Shown here: one piece after another, positions 7,161 through 10,116 of the stretch
How positions within the stretch are numbered: position 1 is the first letter of the stretch
Layout: every line of letters starts with the position of its first letter
DNA from: Clostridiales bacterium
Lineage (GTDB): Bacteria; Bacillota_A; Clostridia; Oscillospirales; Oscillospiraceae
DNA: 10,116 nucleotides
Assembly (NCBI GenBank): GCA_022777455.1
Contig: JALFGI010000255.1
Coordinates: 1-10,116 of the forward strand
Direction of reading: 5' to 3'
Made by a program: the position numbers and the translations under genes
The notes under the pieces: generated by a model
What the model saw: only the letters and a program-made list of their open reading frames with translations
The model's database searches: none
Told to the model about the DNA's origin: nothing

Positions 7161-8186
7161 TTACTCCTGGGGATGCAGAACCACCTTAATGGACTCGCTG
7201 CTCATCTGCATTTGGATTGCTTCGTCCAACTGATCCAGGGGGAATTTGTGGGTGATCAGCGCCTCCAGCTGCAGGGCGCCGCTGTTAATCAGGTTTGCAG
7301 CCCGCTGGTGGGTGTCGGGGTTGATCATGGAGCCGACGATTTTCAGCTCCTTCTTATAGACGTCAAACAGGGGAAGCGGAACCGTCGCATGGGGAGCGGG
7401 CACGCCGAACAGAACAATGGTGGTGCCGGGGGCGGCGGCGGAGAAGGCCTGCTCCACCGTAAAGGGTTTTCCTACGCACTCGATGATCACATCCGCACCG
7501 TCGTCCGTGATTTGCTGAAGCCGTTCGTTCAGGTTCTCGTGGATGGGGTCAATGGCAAAATCGGCGCCCAGACCCAGGGCGATCTCCCGCCGGCTCTGGA
7601 TGGGCTCGCTGAGAATGACGGTGGAGGCCCCGGATTTCTTTGCCATTTGCAGCATCATCTGTCCGATGGTGCCGCCGCCGATGACCAAAACCGTCTGCCC
7701 GGTGCGGATGTTCGCCTGATCGATGCCGTGGAGTACACAGGCCAGAGGCTCCGTCATGGCCAGCACATCAAAACCTACCTCGCTGGACATTTTGAAGCAC
7801 TGCGCCTCGGGGCACAGCGCGTACTCCTCAAAGCCGCCGTTCATGGTGACACCCAGTGCCCGCAGATTTCTGCAGTTCTGCTTTTTCCCCATGCGGCAGG
7901 GCCGGCAGGTTCCGCAATAAATGTTGGGATCGATGGCCACACGGTCCCCCACCTGCAAGGTGGTTACGCCTTCGCCCACCGCTTCCACGATACCCGCAAA
8001 TTCATGCCCCAGCACCACGGGGGGCGTTACCTGGGCGGAGCCTTCTTCCCCATTGCAGATATGGACGTCCGTTCCGCAGATGCCGCAGGCCATCACCTTT
8101 ACAAGCACCTGGTCACCTGCTGGTGTGGGCACCGCTTCGTTCTTCACCTGGAAGGTATGGTTACCAAGAAAATAATTGCATCTCAT
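7161..8186 (-). CDS. Zinc-dependent medium-chain alcohol/polyol dehydrogenase
   Basis: A 341-residue cytoplasmic oxidoreductase of the threonine/sorbitol dehydrogenase group, full length for the family. The GroES-like N-terminal domain has the catalytic zinc ligands C37 (in CGICGTD), H61 (GHEF) and a Glu at 146 (TEPLAC), plus the four structural-zinc cysteines C91, C94, C97 and C105. The Rossmann domain has VIGGGTIG (168-175). The acidic residue ending the next strand (ILSEP) favours NAD over NADP. The VHICNG and late THKFPLDQLDEAI segments resemble L-threonine 3-dehydrogenase and related sugar-alcohol enzymes, but the substrate cannot be fixed. ATG 8186 has GGAG eight bases upstream. A perfect sigma-A promoter lies ~60 bp upstream and the preceding gene has its own terminator, so it begins its own transcript, which may read through into the chimeric frame 29 bp downstream. 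G+C and third-position GC are high, unlike genes to the left. Confidence 0.92.
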   Translation of the reverse strand: MRCNYFLGNHTFQVKNEAVPTPAGDQVLVKVMACGICGTDVHICNGEEGSAQVTPPVVLGHEFAGIVEAVGEGVTTLQVGDRVAIDPNIYCGTCRPCRMGKKQNCRNLRALGVTMNGGFEEYALCPEAQCFKMSSEVGFDVLAMTEPLACVLHGIDQANIRTGQTVLVIGGGTIGQMMLQMAKKSGASTVILSEPIQSRREIALGLGADFAIDPIHENLNERLQQITDDGADVIIECVGKPFTVEQAFSAAAPGTTIVLFGVPAPHATVPLPLFDVYKKELKIVGSMINPDTHQRAANLINSGALQLEALITHKFPLDQLDEAIQMQMSSESIKVVLHPQE

Positions 8187-8238
8187 AAAACCCGCTCCAA
8201 TCTGTCAGTGTTTTTGGCAAAGCGCCTTTGATAATTGG

Positions 8239-8267
8239 ATTATATGGCAGCGGTCCGGTGATGTCAA
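8239..8267 (-). promoter_or_regulatory. Consensus sigma-A promoter of the dehydrogenase
   Basis: On the minus strand TTGACA (8267-8262) and TATAAT (8244-8239) are both exact consensus with a 17-bp spacer. Transcription would start near 8232, giving a leader of about 45 nt before ATG 8186. No clear operator was identified. It lies just downstream of the permease terminator, which supports a separate transcript. Confidence 0.85.
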
Positions 8268-8316
8268 ATGTTTTCGCGGGGGAAGGATGGGAGGTCGTTT
8301 TGATCTGATAAAATGA

Positions 8317-8360
8317 AGAAAAACACAGACCCGTGATGATGTTCCCACCACCACAGGTCT
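8317..8360 (-). terminator. Intrinsic terminator after TSUP permease gene
   Basis: On the minus strand a 15-bp stem (8360-8346 with 8341-8327, a few G-T pairs) closes a four-base GGAA loop and is followed by GTGTTTTTCTTC. It lies 76 nt after the permease stop codon and just before the dehydrogenase promoter, insulating the two genes. Confidence 0.85.
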
Positions 8361-8436
8361 GAATGTATGGATCGTATGTACAATGCCGGAAATCCGGCGC
8401 GCGTTTGTGCTCCTGTTTTTTCCCCTGGCTGTGACA

Positions 8437-9234
8437 TCAGCCGCCAAGTACCAGATAGCGATAGGTATTCCAAAGGCTGATGGCAATAATCACAGCCATC
8501 AGGCCGATGAACAGCTTTTCCACCGCTGCTCCGTCAATTTTCTTGTTGATCTTCCGGCCTGCAATGCCGCCGCCGATGCCGCCCAAAACCATCACCACAA
8601 GGGACAGGACCTGGAACTGGGGTACACTGGCGGTGATAAGCGTTGTGATCAGACTGGTAATCTGGCTGAACAGGATGATGTACAGGCTGTTGGCCGCCGC
8701 GGTTTTTGTGTCCATGCTGAAGAAGAAATACAGCACCACCAGATTGATGGGGCCTCCGCCGATGCCCAGAAAGCTGGACAGGATGCCCAGCACCAGACCG
8801 ATGAGAACACAGGCAGCAATGCTGTGAACCTTGTGGGTTACAACCCGATTTTTGAAAAGGGTGTACACCAATGTGCCGCCGGTGATCACCGCCAGGCAGG
8901 CAGCCTGAACGCCGCCCACCATGCTGGGATTGGAGGACATTCCTTTGATGATGGAAAACAGCTGCTTTCCCCACACGCCGCCAATGGCCGCGCCCACCGC
9001 CAGGGGGGTGCCGGTTTTCAGGTCCACGGACTTTTCCCCTGCCAGCATGGATTTTCCCACGGAATAACAGCTCATGGAAAGCACGGTGCAGCCGGAGAGA
9101 AAGCTGATGGTGGCCACACTGTCCAGTCCGAACAGATCCAGCACCGGCTTGATGATCACACCGCCGCCGATGCCGCAGATCGCCCCGACGATGGATGCCA
9201 GAAAGCTGACAAGCAGATAGAATAAAACGCTCAT
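8437..9234 (-). CDS. TauE/SafE (TSUP) family membrane permease
   Basis: A 265-residue, strongly hydrophobic protein of normal family length with about eight predicted membrane segments arranged as two halves. The hallmark GIGGG appears in each half, at residues 21-25 (ICGIGGGVI) and 157-161 (FLGIGGGPINL), reflecting the family's internal duplication. TSUP proteins are proposed to carry sulfur-containing anions such as sulfite, sulfoacetate or related organic anions across the cytoplasmic membrane; the substrate here is not determined by sequence. ATG 9234 has AGGAGG seven bases upstream. A recognisable promoter lies at 9320-9292 and a strong terminator follows, so it is monocistronic. It is divergent from a sulfatase-maturase-type gene 757 bp away, which fits but does not prove a role in sulfite export. 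Confidence 0.9.
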   Translation of the reverse strand: MSVLFYLLVSFLASIVGAICGIGGGVIIKPVLDLFGLDSVATISFLSGCTVLSMSCYSVGKSMLAGEKSVDLKTGTPLAVGAAIGGVWGKQLFSIIKGMSSNPSMVGGVQAACLAVITGGTLVYTLFKNRVVTHKVHSIAACVLIGLVLGILSSFLGIGGGPINLVVLYFFFSMDTKTAAANSLYIILFSQITSLITTLITASVPQFQVLSLVVMVLGGIGGGIAGRKINKKIDGAAVEKLFIGLMAVIIAISLWNTYRYLVLGG

Positions 9235-9291
9235 GATTTTCCTCCTGTTCTTTCTAAAAAATGCGTGTACAGTTTATCCTTCGTTTGCTTC

Positions 9292-9320
9292 ATCATATCA
9301 GAGTGGCGGTGCATAATCAA
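9292..9320 (-). promoter_or_regulatory. Likely sigma-A promoter of the TSUP permease
   Basis: On the minus strand TTGATT (9320-9315) and TATGAT (9297-9292) are separated by 17 bp and match the consensus at 4 and 5 of 6 positions. The start would be near 9285, about 50 nt before the ATG at 9234. Confidence 0.6.
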
Positions 9321-9467
9321 GCGGGAATTCACCAGAATCTGCCTCAGTTTGGAGATGGCGCCGAAAAACACCCTTGCGCAGGAAGGACGCAGATTATATA
9401 ATGCGCTTATCGGGTTAACTCAGCAACTGGCCAAATCGTTGCAGTTTGAAGACTTGTACACGCCAAC

Positions 9468-9493
9468 TGTAGGGGAGGCTCTTAGCCTCCCGC
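9468..9493. repeat. Inner palindrome, left copy
   Basis: The 26-nt segment begins TGTAGGGGAGG and ends CCTCCCGC. It can fold on itself (GGGAGGCT with AGCCTCCC) and is also the inverse of 9588-9613, so alternative pairings compete within the 326-bp element. Confidence 0.7.
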
Positions 9494-9587
9494 CAGGTAA
9501 CGATGCCTGCGTGTTTGGTTGAATGGTAACATGTTGGGCATTGTACGGATTCGCCCGGTCGGGTACGATATTATGGGTTTGTACCGC

Positions 9588-9613
9588 GCGGGAGGATGAG
9601 ATCCTCCCCTACA
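9588..9613. repeat. Inner palindrome, right copy
   Basis: The segment begins GCGGGAGG and ends CCTCCCCTACA. It is the inverted counterpart of 9468-9493, differing only at the centre, and is self-complementary through GGGAGGAT and ATCCTCCC. Similar GGAGG...CCTCC units are widespread between genes in gut Oscillospiraceae. Confidence 0.7.
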
Positions 9614-9696
9614 ATAGCGGGGCAATCATCGGAACCCGGTTCCATGCAGCCCACCGCAAAATTTCAATACGTCCAGTTGCTGAGTAAAACCGATAA

Positions 9697-9714
9697 GCAC
9701 ATTATATAATGTGC
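9697..9714. repeat. Perfect 18-bp palindrome in right inverted arm
   Basis: GCACATTATATAATGTGC is exactly self-complementary. The left arm has an imperfect copy (9389-9406). It could be a dimeric protein-binding site, for instance a transposase or regulator site, or part of the element's end structure. Confidence 0.55.
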
Positions 9715-9770
9715 ATGTCGATTTCCCACGGCAAGCAGATAAATTGTAATTTGGCATACCGGAACCGATG

Positions 9771-9924
9771 CACCCCTTGGCTCCCCTTCTGGGGGAGCTG
9801 GCTGCCCCGTAAGGGGCTCACCTGAGAGGGCAGCATTTGATTTCGGGTGCTATTATCCTACTGCGGTACCCTCTCAGTCAGCCTGTTCGGCTGACAGCTC
9901 TCCCAAAGGGAGAGCCAAGGGGTG
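9771..9924. repeat. 154-bp multi-hairpin intergenic repeat
   Basis: Exact 13-bp inverted ends, CACCCCTTGGCTC (9771-9783) and its complement at 9912-9924, enclose several smaller stems: CTCCCC/GGGGAG at 9781-9796, GCCCC/GGGGC at 9803-9816, a 9-bp CTGAGAGGG/CCCTCTCAG stem (9822-9830 with 9869-9877), GTCAGCC/GGCTGAC (9877-9895) and GCTCTCCC/GGGAGAGC (9897-9915). The whole would fold into a branched structure in RNA or single-stranded DNA. I recognise the style as a dispersed repeat of Firmicutes genomes. It encodes nothing visible and ends 67 bp before the radical SAM gene start. Confidence 0.75.
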
Positions 9925-9976
9925 TTGCCGCATCTGCCCTCTAAATAACAATTTTCGGGGCGGAAAACAGAGGCGG

Positions 9977-9983
9977 AAGGAGG
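9977..9983 (+). promoter_or_regulatory. Ribosome binding site deciding the GTG start
   Basis: AAGGAGG is an almost full anti-Shine-Dalgarno match, eight bases before GTG 9992. No ATG lies in frame near it, so GTG is the likely start of the radical SAM gene. Confidence 0.8.
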
Positions 9984-9991
9984 ATTTCCAA

Positions 9992-10116
9992 GTGAAAAAT
10001 GTAAATTTGCTGATCAAACCGGCTTCCAGCCTGTGTAATCTCCGGTGTGAATACTGCTTTTATGAGGATGAAGCCCAGAACCGAACACAGCGCAGCATGG
10101 GTGTTATGAAGGAAGA
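9992..10116 (+). CDS. Radical SAM anaerobic sulfatase-maturase-type enzyme (5' part)
   Basis: The first 41 codons are visible and the gene runs off the right edge. After the GTG start, the peptide NVNLLIKPASSLCNLRCEYC leads into FYEDEAQNR. It contains the CxxxCxxC cluster (C15, C19, C22) that binds the radical SAM [4Fe-4S] centre, and the LLIKPAS...CxYCFY context is characteristic of anaerobic sulfatase-maturating enzymes. These convert an active-site Cys or Ser of sulfatases to formylglycine; the family also holds related SPASM peptide-modifying enzymes, and the C-terminal SPASM domain that would help decide is outside the window. No sulfatase gene is visible here. The structured 154-bp repeat lies in its upstream region; I did not find a convincing promoter. 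Confidence 0.85.
   Translation, partial: MKNVNLLIKPASSLCNLRCEYCFYEDEAQNRTQRSMGVMKE

Larger units (their letters stand above)
9389..9714. repeat. 326-bp MITE-like element with 42-bp inverted ends
   Basis: The arms 9389-9430 and 9673-9714 are inverted copies differing at only 4 of 42 positions; both share the core CCAGTTGCTGAGT and a TTATATAA centre. The interior holds no reading frame of note, but carries a second, nested pair of palindromes. This layout suggests a non-autonomous mobile element or a large cruciform-type intergenic repeat. No target duplication is obvious at the borders, so exact ends are uncertain. Confidence 0.65.

Noticed and set aside
7053..8231. Long plus-strand open frame (392 codons) opposite the dehydrogenase
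   Set aside because: It is antisense to a clearly conserved enzyme, has low-complexity His/Gln/Gly-rich composition typical of a GC-rich complement, and shows no family motif.
8383..9225. Long plus-strand open frame (280 codons) opposite the TSUP permease
   Set aside because: It is the complement of a permease with clear family motifs. The His/Gln/Ala-rich product is an artefact of codon bias.
1..10116. tRNA, rRNA, riboswitch or CRISPR features
   Set aside because: No cloverleaf, rRNA-like segment, known riboswitch core or repeat-spacer array was recognised by eye on either strand; a covariance-model scan would be decisive.

Overview
The window looks like a chromosomal segment of an anaerobic gut Firmicute (Clostridia, most likely Oscillospiraceae or a near relative). 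The grounds are a BspA-like leucine-rich-repeat surface protein carrying a Cys-rich N-terminal module typical of these bacteria, a Lachnospiraceae/Oscillospiraceae-type IS630 transposase, the start of an anaerobic sulfatase-maturase-type radical SAM enzyme, strong AGGAGG-type ribosome binding sites, and palindromic intergenic repeats of a style common in these genomes. The genus cannot be fixed from this sequence alone.

Layout, left to right. (1) 1-608: part of an IS630-family transposase on the minus strand. It runs off the left edge, its N-terminal DNA-binding part is missing, and the DDE domain lies in a different frame from the preceding piece across an A7 slippery tract. (2) 833-3904, minus: a 1023-residue exported protein with two FG-GAP/EF-hand-like calcium-loop segments, YD-type repeats and two C-terminal SH3b domains. 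(3) 3917-4228: a spacer with a decayed coding remnant and a perfect 19-bp hairpin. (4) 4229-6892, minus: an 887-residue secreted BspA-like LRR_5 protein. (5) 6889-7131, minus: a chimeric 80-residue frame that joins the first ~25 codons of an OmpR-type response regulator to the C-terminal tail of a second BspA-like protein. This is the clearest recombination scar in the window. (6) 7161-8186, minus: an intact zinc-dependent medium-chain dehydrogenase with a perfect consensus sigma-A promoter. (7) 8437-9234, minus: a TauE/SafE (TSUP) permease with its own promoter and a strong terminator. (8) 9235-9991: a gene-free region holding a 326-bp element with 42-bp inverted ends and nested palindromes, then a 154-bp highly foldable repeat. 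(9) 9992 to the right edge, plus: the start of a radical SAM anaerobic sulfatase-maturating enzyme.

The right part (from about 7065) is visibly richer in G+C, especially at third codon positions, than the left part (1 to about 7060). The change coincides with the break inside the response regulator fragment. The simplest reading is that a lower-GC block of surface-protein genes and IS debris sits next to a conserved metabolic block, with the junction inside a former regulator gene. The two large exported proteins face the same way and may form a cell-surface adhesion or interaction module. The permease and the sulfatase-maturase are divergent neighbours that could both touch sulfur metabolism, but that link is inference only. 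I do not see a convincing new defence or enzymatic system; the most notable items are the chimeric frame, the multidomain SH3b/YD-repeat protein and the two foldable intergenic elements.
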